From positions 1 through 64,000 of the forward strand of contig JALENW010000033.1 of assembly GCA_022766365.1 (NCBI GenBank): 64,000 bases of DNA, read 5' to 3'. The stretch is from Clostridiales bacterium (GTDB taxonomy: Bacteria; Bacillota; Clostridia; Peptostreptococcales; Anaerovoracaceae). The notes under the pieces are model-generated. The model was not told where the DNA came from. It worked only from the letters and a program-made list of their open reading frames with translations, and made no database searches. The translations under genes were made by a program, and so were the position numbers. Numbering within the stretch: the stretch's first letter is position 1; each line of letters opens with the position of its first letter. This document shows, piece by piece, positions 8,997-17,686 of this stretch.

Positions 8997-9482
8997 GAAA
9001 TTCAGCTCCTTTACAGAAATAACAGATAAACAGATATAAAAACTACGGCGATAAATCATCGCCACAGGTATTCTACAATGTTCCACTTTGAAATGCAATT
9101 GATTTTTAAATGTTTTTTTGATACATATACTAAGATGTAGTATTCTATAAATGAACACACATAAATTTTTTGTTTTATCAGACAATATTAAAATGTTGAA
9201 AAACCAACGAAATATGAAATAATAGACGAAAAATAAGAACGAAATTAAAAAAATAAATTGATGTAAAGAGTAAAGAATCGACGAAAATAAAATGAAAAAT
9301 AGAAAAAATAATATACATTTAGATATGAAAAACATGGATTTTAAGTACAAAATGAATAAAAAAGTGAGCAAGAAGCACTCGGGCTTTGACGAAAAAAATA
9401 AAAAATTTCTCCCGGAGATGTGGAAATCGCAAAAATATGATACGATTAGCGAAACAAAAACGTGTGGAAGGCGGGAAGAAAA
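8997..9482. other. AT-rich divergent intergenic region with a leader hairpin
   Basis: About 480 bases without a supportable gene separate the divergent permease and cobO genes. GGCGAT at 9047-9052 pairs with ATCGCC at 9058-9063. Read on the minus strand this hairpin lies about 50 bases before the permease start and is followed by GTAGTTTTTATAT, so it could act as an attenuator of the permease. From about 9110 to 9440 the sequence is very AT-rich and would hold promoters for both directions. No cobalamin riboswitch was recognised before cobO. Confidence 0.45.
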
Positions 9483-9998
9483 ATGGAAAAAGGATATGTG
9501 CAGGTGTATACCGGAGATGGGAAAGGAAAGACCACAGCTGCACTGGGAATTGCTTTGCGCTGCGTCTGCGCAGGGAATCGGGTGTTTTTCGGACAATTTA
9601 TGAAAGGGCAGGGTTCCAGTGAACAGAGGGCTGTCGAATATCTGCCAGGTTTTCAAATAGAGCAGTTTGGGGACTTGCATTTTATAAACGGAGAACCTTC
9701 GGAGCGGGATATCAAACAAGCATACAGCGGATTGGAAAAAATGAAAGAGGTGCTGCTGTCGGGGGAATACGATATGGTGGTTTTCGATGAGATCAATACG
9801 GCGGCGGCATTGGGGCTGATTCACAGTCAAGATGTACTTTCGGCGCTGGAGTGCAGACCTTCTCATGTAGAAGTGATTTTAACAGGGCGATACGCTCCGG
9901 AAGAATTTAAAGAGTATGCGGATCTGGTTACGGAAATGAAAGAGATCAAGCATTACTATAATGCGGGCGTAGAGGCTCGGATTGGGGTTGAAAAATAA
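9483..9998 (+). CDS. cobO: ATP:cob(I)alamin/corrinoid adenosyltransferase, CobO/BtuR type
   Basis: The enzyme transfers the adenosyl group of ATP to reduced corrinoids, forming adenosylcobalamin precursors. The 171-residue protein opens with YTGDGKGKTTAALG, the P-loop typical of CobO, and keeps VVFDEINTA and LTGRYAPEE further on. I chose the ATG at 9483 over an in-frame GTG at 9462 because the family begins just before the P-loop and GGGAAG lies in front of the ATG. It stands alone without other cobalamin genes, so it probably serves salvage or corrinoid activation. Confidence 0.9.
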   Translation: MEKGYVQVYTGDGKGKTTAALGIALRCVCAGNRVFFGQFMKGQGSSEQRAVEYLPGFQIEQFGDLHFINGEPSERDIKQAYSGLEKMKEVLLSGEYDMVVFDEINTAAALGLIHSQDVLSALECRPSHVEVILTGRYAPEEFKEYADLVTEMKEIKHYYNAGVEARIGVEK

Positions 9999-10013
9999 AA
10001 AGCATTCGATTTA

Positions 10014-10056
10014 GATAAAAGCGCCTCCGGAAAATTTGAATTTCGGGGGCGCTTAC
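10014..10056 (-). terminator. Intrinsic terminator between convergent cobO and the aldo-keto reductase
   Basis: AAGCGCCTCCGGAAA at 10019-10033 pairs with TTTCGGGGGCGCTT at 10041-10054 around a short loop. On the minus strand the stem is followed by TTTTATC, so it mainly suits the aldo-keto reductase gene. It may also stop cobO transcripts. Confidence 0.75.
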
Positions 10057-10066
10057 TGTCAGGTGT

Positions 10067-11077
10067 TTATTTGATAAAAGTTTTATAATCCTCATAATTC
10101 TGCCTCAGCAGAGTCGGGGTATCCAGGCCGTAGGGGCACTTTGCCTTACAGGCGCCGCAATTTGTACAGGATTCAATCTTTTTCATTTTTTCCTGCCATT
10201 CCGGCGTTGTCCATGCGGCTTCCGGCGCACGGCGGATCATAAGGGACATGCGGGCACTGTTCCAGATTTCGATACCCTGGGGGCAGGGCATACAATAAGC
10301 GCAGCCCCGGCAGAATTGTCCCGATAGCTCCCGTCGGTCGTTTTCGATCAACTTGCGGTACGCGTCGGTTAAGACCGGTGGGTTCTTTATATAGGAAAGA
10401 AATTCATCCAATTCCGATTCCCGCTGTATGCCCCAGATAGGCAGCGCATTATCGTATTGATTCAGCCATGCGCAGATTGCGGCGGAATTGCGGATCAAGC
10501 CGCCGGACATGGCTTTCATGCAGATAAATCCGATGTCTGCAGTTTTGCAGTCCTTTACTAATTGGATTTCTTCCTCTGTGGACAGGTAGTTAAAAGGAAA
10601 TTGCAGTGTGTCGTACAGATTCGACTGAACGGCTTCCCTGGCTAACGGAAGTTTGTGATTGGTGAACCCGATAAAACGGATTTTTCCCTCCTGTTTCGCT
10701 TTCAGAGCCGCTTCGTAAAGCCCGTCTTCTCCGCCCGGCCGGGGAACGAAGGGCGGGTTGTGGAGCTGCAGAATATCGATGTAGTCTGTCTGCAATTTTT
10801 TCAGGCTGGTTTCCAGATCTTTCTGAAAGCCTTCTGCGTTTTTTGCCGCGGATTTGCTGGCCAAAAAGATTTTTTCCCGCATGCCTTTGAATGCGATGCC
10901 CACTTTTTCCTCACTGTCGGAGTAGGCTCTGGCAGTATCGAAAAAGGTCATACCGCCGTCGTAAGCTTTTCGAAGAAGGGAAACAGCTTCCTCTGTGGAA
11001 ACCCGCTGGATGGGCAGAGCACCGAAGGCGTTTTTTTCAGTAACAATGCCGGTTTTTCCTAATTTTACACAGTTCAT
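10067..11077 (-). CDS. Aldo/keto reductase with C-terminal 4Fe-4S ferredoxin domain
   Basis: The 336-residue protein is an oxidoreductase of the AKR TIM-barrel family fused to a ferredoxin-like tail. Barrel elements are FFDTARAYSDSEEKVG (catalytic Asp and Tyr), the SKSA region with Lys, and LQLHNP (His). The tail has two cysteine clusters, CRGCAYCMPCP and CTNCGACKAKCP, which would bind 4Fe-4S centres. This architecture is common in strict anaerobes, but its substrate is not known. The ATG at 11077 follows GGAGGAACC, which favours it over an upstream in-frame start at 11104. Confidence 0.88.
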   Translation of the reverse strand: MNCVKLGKTGIVTEKNAFGALPIQRVSTEEAVSLLRKAYDGGMTFFDTARAYSDSEEKVGIAFKGMREKIFLASKSAAKNAEGFQKDLETSLKKLQTDYIDILQLHNPPFVPRPGGEDGLYEAALKAKQEGKIRFIGFTNHKLPLAREAVQSNLYDTLQFPFNYLSTEEEIQLVKDCKTADIGFICMKAMSGGLIRNSAAICAWLNQYDNALPIWGIQRESELDEFLSYIKNPPVLTDAYRKLIENDRRELSGQFCRGCAYCMPCPQGIEIWNSARMSLMIRRAPEAAWTTPEWQEKMKKIESCTNCGACKAKCPYGLDTPTLLRQNYEDYKTFIK

Positions 11078-11185
11078 GGTTCCTCCAAATCCGGCGTCGC
11101 TCAAAATTAACGGCGCCCTTGGGCTGTATGATGACTTCTGCTTTTTATTATAGCGCGAACCTGTCCTCTTTGAAAAGTATCCTTT

Positions 11186-12229
11186 TTATATTTGCAGGAG
11201 ATTCATCAGCTGCTGGATGTACGCCGCGGATTGGGAGCAATGCTTAATATTTTCCGGCGGATTGCCGCCGAATGCGTCGGGATGCGTTTCCAGAAGCCGC
11301 TGGAATTCGCGGTTCGCCTCTTCTAACGTGATCGATGCCGTATGCGGTTGGTTATCCGTCCCGTTGTAATGCCAGGAGACCTCGCCCAGATTGTCGATGA
11401 GTGCCAACAGCAGAAAGCTGTTGCTTTTCATAGTCCGGTTTAAATATTCCGCGTCGTAATCTGTGTAAAAATCTGAGAACCAGAAAGACCATCCGTAGGG
11501 TTCCCGGCTGGTTTGCAGGCTGTTTTGCCAGTTCCCCAGAAGCGCAGGAAGTTCCAGCGCCCGGGCAACATCTCCGGCGGCAGATATGCTGCCGATGTAA
11601 GGTGTATGCGCTTCGAAGGCATCCTGGGCTTTTTTTGTAATTTCTACTCCATCCTCGTAAATCAGACGGTCGCCCAGATAAACATAACGTATTTGTTTCT
11701 TCTGCGCGGTATCGGGGCGCAGAGGAACGGTAATTTCTGCTGTTCCGGCGGGATGAAGAGGCGAGGGAACAACGCCTTTTACAACAATAACGGCCGTCTC
11801 TCCTTCGATTACGGATTCGGGGATCAGCGCTTTATTGGATCCGAGAGGGTCTAATACTGCAGTCAACACCGGTTCTCCGTTTACCGAGGAGATGTCGGTA
11901 TGAACAATCAGCGAATCGCTGTCCTGAAGGCTGCCGATCCAGAATGCCTGAATACTCAGGATTAAAGCCAGAATCAGCAGGGTTCCAAGAACGGCGGCAA
12001 TCAACGTGCGGGAACTGCGTTTTTTTACTTTTCTTAAATAGTCGATGGGATGCGGTTCCGTTTCCTGCCTGGGCACAGGTTCGGGTTCCTGCATGCTGCT
12101 TAAAATTTTAGCGCAGTCCCGGCAGCTTTGTATGTGTTCGTTCACGGCGGCATTCGTTTCTTCACCGGTGAGTTTATCAACATAGCTGGGCAGCAAGTCC
12201 CGTACGATGCCGCAGGGTAACTTGATCAT
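11186..12229 (-). CDS. Membrane anti-sigma factor with zinc-finger N-terminus
   Basis: This 347-residue protein is the likely antagonist of the ECF sigma factor encoded just upstream. Its first ~50 residues hold a zf-HC2 anti-sigma motif (HIQSCRDC, His-x3-Cys-x2-Cys). A single membrane segment (about residues 80-103, RTLIAAVLGTLLILALIL) follows, then an extracytoplasmic domain of about 240 residues that I do not recognise. GGAGG precedes the ATG at 12229, which overlaps the sigma stop by four bases. The layout fits a sensor that releases its sigma factor on an envelope signal. The signal is unknown. Confidence 0.82.
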   Translation of the reverse strand: MIKLPCGIVRDLLPSYVDKLTGEETNAAVNEHIQSCRDCAKILSSMQEPEPVPRQETEPHPIDYLRKVKKRSSRTLIAAVLGTLLILALILSIQAFWIGSLQDSDSLIVHTDISSVNGEPVLTAVLDPLGSNKALIPESVIEGETAVIVVKGVVPSPLHPAGTAEITVPLRPDTAQKKQIRYVYLGDRLIYEDGVEITKKAQDAFEAHTPYIGSISAAGDVARALELPALLGNWQNSLQTSREPYGWSFWFSDFYTDYDAEYLNRTMKSNSFLLLALIDNLGEVSWHYNGTDNQPHTASITLEEANREFQRLLETHPDAFGGNPPENIKHCSQSAAYIQQLMNLLQI

Positions 12230-12732
12230 TTGCTTTCCTCCTTTTCTTCTTTTAATTTTTCTTTTCCGCGATAGAATGTAACCCGCGCCCAATTTTCGGT
12301 ATGTCCCAAAATTTCTCCGATTTCGCGGAAGCTCAGATCTCCCAACAATCGGAGGTAAAGGACTTCACGCATGGGATCCGGCAAGGCGTGGAGCCGCTGC
12401 ATCAGTTCCATGCGGCGGATTTTTCCCAGCGCGGATTCTTCTGCGCTGGAATCTGTTTCCGAGGCCGGCGGCAGCTCCGTATCTGCAAACGGGCGCGGAC
12501 TGCCGTGCTGTTTTTTTCGGTATGCGAGGAGGACGTTTTTGGCGATGGCGCATAACCAGGTGCTGATTTTACAGCTTTCGTCAAAACGACTGCTGGATTT
12601 TACGGCCTGGTAAAAGGTTTCCTGGGTCAGCTCCTCCGCCGTGTCGGGATCGCCGGTTTGTGCCAGCAGAAAACCATAGACCATCCGGGCGTGATTTTTA
12701 TATGCTTCTTCCAGCTGGGAATGCTTGGCCAT
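12226..12732 (-). CDS. ECF-type RNA polymerase sigma factor
   Basis: A 168-residue sigma-70-family protein with only regions 2 and 4. Region 2 (DPDTAEELTQETFYQAV, then KISTWLCAIAKN) would bind the -10 element and core polymerase. Region 4 (MREVLYLRLLGDLSFREIGEILGHTENWARVTFYRGKEKL) is a helix-turn-helix for the -35. The ATG at 12732 has GGAGG eight bases before it; a longer in-frame start at 12798 lacks one. Translational overlap with the zinc-finger anti-sigma gene shows they work as a pair. Target promoters cannot be assigned. Confidence 0.88.
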   Translation of the reverse strand: MAKHSQLEEAYKNHARMVYGFLLAQTGDPDTAEELTQETFYQAVKSSSRFDESCKISTWLCAIAKNVLLAYRKKQHGSPRPFADTELPPASETDSSAEESALGKIRRMELMQRLHALPDPMREVLYLRLLGDLSFREIGEILGHTENWARVTFYRGKEKLKEEKEESK

Positions 12733-12925
12733 ACCGGGATCCTCCCTTCGCGTGTGTTTGTTTATTGATTGCCCGAAACGACGTTTTGTTACAAGCAAAA
12801 TTTAATTTTATTCAGATACCAGATATTAGATAAGAGAATGCATTTTATAAAATCGGAGAGCGGGGGCATTTTTTCATGCTTTCGGTGTAAGATTAACGGG
12901 AAATACAGCACATCCTTCGGGGTAA

Positions 12926-12976
12926 GAAAATAAAAACCCTGCCGATCGGTTGAAAGGTTCAACATTCAGCAGGGTT
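12926..12976 (-). terminator. Intrinsic terminator after tRNA-Glu
   Basis: On the minus strand AACCCTGC pairs with GCAGGGTT, enclosing a smaller inner hairpin (GTTGAACC with a TTCAAC partner), and is followed by TTTTTATTTT. It starts just past the CCA end of the tRNA. Confidence 0.8.
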
Positions 12977-12979
12977 GGA

Positions 12980-13054
12980 TGGTATCGCGTAGGGGAGTCG
13001 AACCCCTGATTCAGCCGTGAGAGGGCTACGTCTTGACCACTTGACCAAGGCGAC
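12980..13054 (-). tRNA. tRNA-Glu(CTC)
   Basis: A 75-base cloverleaf with encoded CCA. The anticodon loop is CTCTCAC (anticodon CTC), the T arm is AGGGGTTCGACTCCCCT and the D arm is GTC...GAC, all as in bacterial tRNA-Glu. The acceptor stem, GTCGCCT against ACGCGAT, has a C-C mismatch at position 6 and a G-U first pair, which is unusual. The gene lies exactly where base composition of the window changes. Confidence 0.85.
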
Positions 13055-13190
13055 ACGTATTCAGATTTTTGCCACATCTCTCAACATCTCTACTTGAAAT
13101 GTAGCAATCCATATTATATACTTTAAAGAAACAATTGTCCAGAACTTTTTTTAAAAAATGTAAAATATACATGAATTTCGGGAGGTCTCA

Positions 13191-14690
13191 ATGAGAGAAT
13201 ACATAAGTACCAGAGGTGGAAATGAAAGAATAAGCAGTACAGCTGCGATTATTAAAGGTCTTGCAGGGAACAGGGGACTGTACGTTCCCGCTGAAATTCC
13301 GAGACTTCCGTTTACCATTGAAGAAATGTTTGGTAAGAGTTATCAAGAAATTGCTTTCCCAATCCTTAAGACGTTTTTCGATGATTTCTCAGACGAAGAA
13401 TTGAAATATTGTATAAACGGAGCGTATGACGATAAGTTTGATGACGAAGACATCGCAAAGTTAGTCCAGGCAGGAACTGCTCACTTTCTGGAACTTTTCC
13501 ATGGCAAGACAGCAGCCTTTAAGGATATGGCTTTAAGTATACTTCCGTATTTAATGACGACAGCCATGAAGAAGGAAGGCATTGACAAGAAAGTGTGCAT
13601 ACTTGCTGCTACTTCAGGAGATACAGGTAAGGCTGCACTGGAGGGCTTTTCAAATGTAGATGGTACAGAGGTCATAGTCTTTTATCCTCATAATGCTGTC
13701 TCTGTTGTCCAAGAGAAGCAAATGACCACGCAGGAAGGTAAGAATACTCATGTATATGCAATAAGAGGAAATTTTGATGATGCACAGAGAGGAGTTAAGG
13801 CTATCTTTTCGGATAACAAAATAGCCGTACAGCTTGCAGACAGAGGTGTTTTGCTGAGTTCGGCAAATTCCATTAATATAGGCAGGCTTGTGCCTCAGGT
13901 TGCATATTATGTATATGCATATATAAAACTTGCAGAACGTAAAGTGCTTCAGATCGGCCAACCTATGAATGTGGTGGTTCCTACAGGAAATTTCGGGAAT
14001 ATTTTGGCATCATACTATGCTCGGGAAATGGGGATACCTGTTAAGATGTTCATATGTGCGTCCAATAAGAATAAGATTTTGACGGACTTCTTATCCACAG
14101 GAGTGTATGACGTTCATAGGGAGTTTTATGTAACCAATTCCCCGTCCATGGATATTTTGGTGTCCAGTAACCTGGAGAGGCTACTTTTCCATTTGCATCG
14201 GAAGGCTTTCGGGTCGAATGACAAGGCAGCCGAGACTGTGTCTAAACTAATGGAAGAACTAGATAAGGGCGGAAGATATGAACTATCCGATCAGGTCAAA
14301 AAAGAAATGGGACAGTTTTACGGTGATTTTTCTGATGTTGACGAAACTTTAGCTTGTCTGAGATCTGTATACAATAAACATGGATATCTGATGGATACAC
14401 ATACTGCTGTTGCATATGACGTTTTCACCAAGTACAAGCGCTATTGTTGCGACGAGTCTCAAACTGTAATCGCTGCAACCGCCAGTCCATATAAGTTTCC
14501 TGCGTCGGTGGCGAAGGCAATTGGGATCCCTGAAATGAAAGATGAATTTGATTATATAGATGCAATCTCAGAAAAGACAGGTGTTCCTGTTCCCGATGGA
14601 CTACGAGATCTAAAGAACAAGTCGGTATTGCATGACAAAGTAATAGAAGTAACTGATATGGAAAAAGCCGTAATAAACGCAGTGACTTAA
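13191..14690 (+). CDS. thrC: Threonine synthase
   Basis: A PLP enzyme that converts O-phosphohomoserine to threonine in the cytoplasm. The 499-residue protein begins with the family start YISTRGG and has the PLP lysine Lys111 in the HGKTAAFKDMA motif. ATSGDTGKAALEGF and VPTGNFGNILA, both phosphate- or PLP-contacting loops, follow. GGGAGG seven bases before the ATG supports the start. Other threonine-pathway genes (hom, thrB) are not adjacent. This is the first gene of the AT-richer part of the window, with arginine mainly AGA/AGG. Confidence 0.96.
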   Translation: MREYISTRGGNERISSTAAIIKGLAGNRGLYVPAEIPRLPFTIEEMFGKSYQEIAFPILKTFFDDFSDEELKYCINGAYDDKFDDEDIAKLVQAGTAHFLELFHGKTAAFKDMALSILPYLMTTAMKKEGIDKKVCILAATSGDTGKAALEGFSNVDGTEVIVFYPHNAVSVVQEKQMTTQEGKNTHVYAIRGNFDDAQRGVKAIFSDNKIAVQLADRGVLLSSANSINIGRLVPQVAYYVYAYIKLAERKVLQIGQPMNVVVPTGNFGNILASYYAREMGIPVKMFICASNKNKILTDFLSTGVYDVHREFYVTNSPSMDILVSSNLERLLFHLHRKAFGSNDKAAETVSKLMEELDKGGRYELSDQVKKEMGQFYGDFSDVDETLACLRSVYNKHGYLMDTHTAVAYDVFTKYKRYCCDESQTVIAATASPYKFPASVAKAIGIPEMKDEFDYIDAISEKTGVPVPDGLRDLKNKSVLHDKVIEVTDMEKAVINAVT

Positions 14691-14862
14691 AATCTGCAAC
14701 AATCATTTGGCAGGGGTTTACCGAGTGCCTTTTGAAAATTATTTTCAAGTGATGAATGACATTGAAGATTAAGGTTATTCTGTCAACCATTCCGGATGAT
14801 TGTAAATTTTGTGTTGAAATTTAAGGTCATTTATGGTAAATTAGTACATGCGGTAACTGCGT

Positions 14863-14950
14863 GGAGGATTGACCGAGTGGCTAAGGAGCTTGATTGGAAA
14901 TCAAGTAAGGTGTAACAGCCCCGTGGGTTCGAGTCCCATGTCCTCCGCCA
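14863..14950 (+). tRNA. tRNA-Ser(GGA)
   Basis: An 88-base class II tRNA with a long variable arm and encoded CCA. The acceptor GGAGGAT pairs with GTCCTCC, the anticodon loop TTGGAAA gives GGA, and the T loop is TTCGAGT. A terminator follows within seven bases. Confidence 0.95.
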
Positions 14951-14956
14951 TATTTA

Positions 14957-14984
14957 AAGGGAGTGATTCTTCACTCCCTTTTTT
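14957..14984 (+). terminator. Intrinsic terminator after tRNA-Ser
   Basis: A perfect 10-bp stem AAGGGAGTGA/TCACTCCCTT with loop TTCT, followed by TTTT. It sits just upstream of the proC ribosome-binding site (AGGAGG), leaving only about 20 bases between terminator and start codon, so proC transcription may depend on readthrough or on a promoter inside the tRNA region. Confidence 0.88.
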
Positions 14985-15004
14985 CAATAGGAGGTAAGGC
15001 AAAA

Positions 15005-15811
15005 ATGGAACTCAAAGATATAAGAGTTGGATTTGTAGGCTTCGGCAACATGGCAAAAGCTATGGCAAGAGGAATGATAAGAGCAGGAATGCCCTGCAAG
15101 AATATAACTGCATGTGCAAGGAGCTGGGATAAACTGGTAATAAATTCAGAAGAGATGGGAATTATTCCATGCAGAGATGTGTATGAGGCATCATATTATT
15201 CAGATTTGGTTATCGTTGCAGTGAAGCCATATCAGGTTGAAACGGTACTTGAAGAACATAAAGAAGTCCTGAATGAGAAGGCGGTAATTTCGGTTGCATC
15301 CGGATTAGGATTTGAATGGTATGAGAACTTTCTGGAAGAGAACACTCAGCACTTGACCATTCTTCCGAATACAGCGGTTGAAATTGGTAAAGGGGTTATT
15401 TTGAGAGAAAGAACACATTCACTTCAGGGAGAAATCGCAGCAAAAGCAGATATTTTGCTAAATTCACTTGGCTACGTAGAGGAAGTTGACGATGATCTAA
15501 TGAATGTAGGCTCTGCAATTACCGGTTGTGGAATCAATTTTGCCTATATGTTTGTTGATTCTATAGCTGACGGAGCCGTTAAGATGGGTATGCCAAAACC
15601 TTTGGCATATAGGCTTGCAGCTGAGATGATTAAGGGAGCAGGTGAGATGGTGCTTATCTCAGGAAGGCATATCGGACAGCTCAGGGATGAAGTTTGTAGT
15701 CCGGGAGGCACGACAATCAAAGGAGTGGCGGCTCTTGAAGAGGCAGGTTTCAGAAGTGCTGTGATAAAGGCCGTTGAAGCTGCTATGACCTTATCGCCAC
15801 AGAAGGACTGA
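15005..15811 (+). CDS. proC: Pyrroline-5-carboxylate reductase
   Basis: This cytoplasmic NAD(P)H enzyme makes the last step of proline synthesis. The 268-residue protein has the Rossmann motif GFVGFGNMAKAMARG at the N-terminus, the middle VAVKPYQVE stretch, and the C-terminal dimer/active-site signature VCSPGGTTIKGVAALEEAGFR. The ATG at 15005 follows AGGAGGTAAGG, so I prefer it to an upstream in-frame start at 14963 that would lie inside the terminator. Length is normal. Confidence 0.95.
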   Translation: MELKDIRVGFVGFGNMAKAMARGMIRAGMPCKNITACARSWDKLVINSEEMGIIPCRDVYEASYYSDLVIVAVKPYQVETVLEEHKEVLNEKAVISVASGLGFEWYENFLEENTQHLTILPNTAVEIGKGVILRERTHSLQGEIAAKADILLNSLGYVEEVDDDLMNVGSAITGCGINFAYMFVDSIADGAVKMGMPKPLAYRLAAEMIKGAGEMVLISGRHIGQLRDEVCSPGGTTIKGVAALEEAGFRSAVIKAVEAAMTLSPQKD

Positions 15812-15851
15812 TGGGAGAACATGCTCATGCATTGCAGGATTGGAATTTTTA

Positions 15852-16520
15852 ATGTATAATAAATTGTCAGGATTTATGTATTGGTACGATCGAAAGTTTG
15901 GGAGAATTCTTCCTTACCGGGCGTTGTGGCCGCTTTTGGGATGCTTTGTATTAAACTGCATTGTTTATTGGTTTACTCAGTGGGTTATGGCAGGAGCGTA
16001 CCATTATGATTTAACCTTGCCGATGGACAGAGAATTGCCTGTAGCGCCATGGTGGGTGAGCATATACATACTCAGCTATGGTTTTTGGGCGTTTAACTAT
16101 ATATTGATTGGAAGACAGAGTAGGGAGGCTTGTTACAGACTGGCTTTCGCAGACTACATATCCAAGATTGTCTGTGGGATGTTTTTTATTTTGTTGCCTA
16201 CGACGAACGTCAGACCGGTGCTTGGTCAGGGGTTTTGGGATATGATGCTTGAATTGGTTTACAAGATGGATAGCCCGACGAATCTTTTTCCGTCGATTCA
16301 CTGTCTTGTGAGTTGGCTTTGCGTGATCGGCCTCAGGGGAACGAAGGTACCGCTTTGGTATAAATTGTTTTCTTTGACTTTTGCCATTGCAATCTGTGCT
16401 TCAACGCAGTTCACCAAGCAGCATTACATAGTGGATGTTGCAGGGGGTATTGTGTTGGCAGAGGCGGCTTTTTGGGCAAGCAGTTATTTTGTAAGAAAGA
16501 AGAGATGGACGAACGGCTGA
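15852..16520 (+). CDS. PAP2-family membrane phosphatase
   Basis: A polytopic membrane protein of about 222 residues with the PAP2 acid-phosphatase motifs: a PSIHC element (PSxH) near the middle and KQHYIVDVAGG (His...Asp) near the end. Such enzymes dephosphorylate phosphatidate, phosphatidylglycerol phosphate or polyprenyl diphosphate. It lies before a flippase-like gene, pssA and psd, which suggests lipid metabolism. The start is uncertain: an in-frame TTG at 15840 gives four more residues; I favour the ATG at 15852. Confidence 0.85.
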   Translation: MYNKLSGFMYWYDRKFGRILPYRALWPLLGCFVLNCIVYWFTQWVMAGAYHYDLTLPMDRELPVAPWWVSIYILSYGFWAFNYILIGRQSREACYRLAFADYISKIVCGMFFILLPTTNVRPVLGQGFWDMMLELVYKMDSPTNLFPSIHCLVSWLCVIGLRGTKVPLWYKLFSLTFAIAICASTQFTKQHYIVDVAGGIVLAEAAFWASSYFVRKKRWTNG

Positions 16521-16641
16521 CGAATAGGAAAAGCAGGTATCGTTCGGGCAATATAGCAATATAAAGGTCAGACAGGTGACCGTGGAAATACTAGAACTGT
16601 GACAGGTACGCAGAATGAAAGGATGAGGCTTAAGATAGGTA

Positions 16642-17685
16642 ATGGCATCTACCGGAAAGAAGATTAAAAAAGTATTACTTAATGGAATATTCCTTGTTTT
16701 TTGCTTGGGAATAACCCTCTTTTATGTGTTTCACAACGAAGATATAGATGTCATTAAAGGCTATATCAAGGACGCATACTGGGGGCTGTGGGTTATAGGA
16801 TCTTTTTGTGTGGTGCTTTTTATTTTGGGGGAGGCTCTTATCTTCAAGTACTTGCTTAAAGTCTTGGGATATAAGGAGAGCATGTGGAATTGCAGCCTAT
16901 ATTCATTTGTGGGTTTTTTCTTTTGCTGTGTGACCCCCTCAGCTACCGGAGGACAGCCGATGCAGGCTTGGTTCATGAAAAGAAACGGGGTTCCGGTACA
17001 ACTGTCTACTTTGGCTATGCTGATTGTTACGATTAATTATAAAACCGTTCTTCTGCTTTACGGATTTGCACTGTTTGTTTTTCGACCGGCAGGAGTCTAT
17101 GAGTATCTCGGCCCTGCAATGCCATGGATTTACCTGGGAATGGTTCTGAACCTCATAATCGTTTGGTTTATGATAACTTTGGCGGTTAAGCCGAAAATCG
17201 CAGAGAGTATTGTTTTGTGGCTGGTAGGACTGCTGTCAAGGACTTTTAAAAAGAGAAAGTTTTACCTCATCGAAGCTAAGGTTAAACATGCCATGGAGGA
17301 TTATGTTCTCAAGTCGAAGAACCTGATGAAGCACAAAATGCTCATGCTGAAGGTACTGGGAATTACCTTCGTACAGAGGACGATATTGTTCTTTACAACG
17401 TACCTTGTGATAGTAAGTTTCGGGTTCACTTCAGTTGGGCCGGGTCCGGCGACAATGCTTCAAGGACTGATAGCTTTGGCCGTTGATATGCTTCCACTTC
17501 CGGGCGGCATGGGTGCCAGCGAGCATATCTTCACGCTTATTTTTAAACCGATTATGGGACAGAATCTGACGACACCGGCGATTATTGTCAGCAGAGGACT
17601 TGCATATTATACACAGCTTATCATTTCAGCGGTGATGACTGTTGTTGCTTATATATTGATTTTCGGAAGGAGAAAAAGAAGATAG
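16642..17685 (+). CDS. MprF-like lipid flippase domain protein (UPF0104/LPG synthase TM family)
   Basis: A 347-residue membrane protein with about eight hydrophobic segments, matching the N-terminal flippase half of MprF and the YbhN/AglD group. Characteristic stretches are GFFFCCVTPSATGGQPMQAWFM and DMLPLPGGMGASE, both near conserved membrane loops of the family. The C-terminal aminoacyl-phospholipid synthase domain of MprF is missing. It is two bases before pssA. A role in moving a phospholipid or a lipid-linked sugar across the membrane is inferred from family and context only. Confidence 0.82.
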   Translation: MASTGKKIKKVLLNGIFLVFCLGITLFYVFHNEDIDVIKGYIKDAYWGLWVIGSFCVVLFILGEALIFKYLLKVLGYKESMWNCSLYSFVGFFFCCVTPSATGGQPMQAWFMKRNGVPVQLSTLAMLIVTINYKTVLLLYGFALFVFRPAGVYEYLGPAMPWIYLGMVLNLIIVWFMITLAVKPKIAESIVLWLVGLLSRTFKKRKFYLIEAKVKHAMEDYVLKSKNLMKHKMLMLKVLGITFVQRTILFFTTYLVIVSFGFTSVGPGPATMLQGLIALAVDMLPLPGGMGASEHIFTLIFKPIMGQNLTTPAIIVSRGLAYYTQLIISAVMTVVAYILIFGRRKRR

Positions 17686-17686
17686 T

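Noticed and set aside
9300..9480. Possible cobalamin riboswitch before cobO
   Set aside because: The region is AT-rich with no B12-box-like conserved core; no cobalamin-type structure could be drawn.
8997..9866. Long N-terminal extension of the NhaD/ArsB-like frame
   Set aside because: The added sequence is AT-rich Phe/Ile/Leu/Lys low complexity, overlaps cobO on the other strand, and a good ribosome-binding site marks the ATG at 8996.
919..12732. GC-richer block considered as an integrative element or prophage
   Set aside because: No integrase, relaxase, phage structural gene or flanking direct repeat was found; kept only as a compositional observation.
12874..13077. Minus-strand frame over the tRNA-Glu gene
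   Set aside because: Its translation simply follows the tRNA and its terminator.
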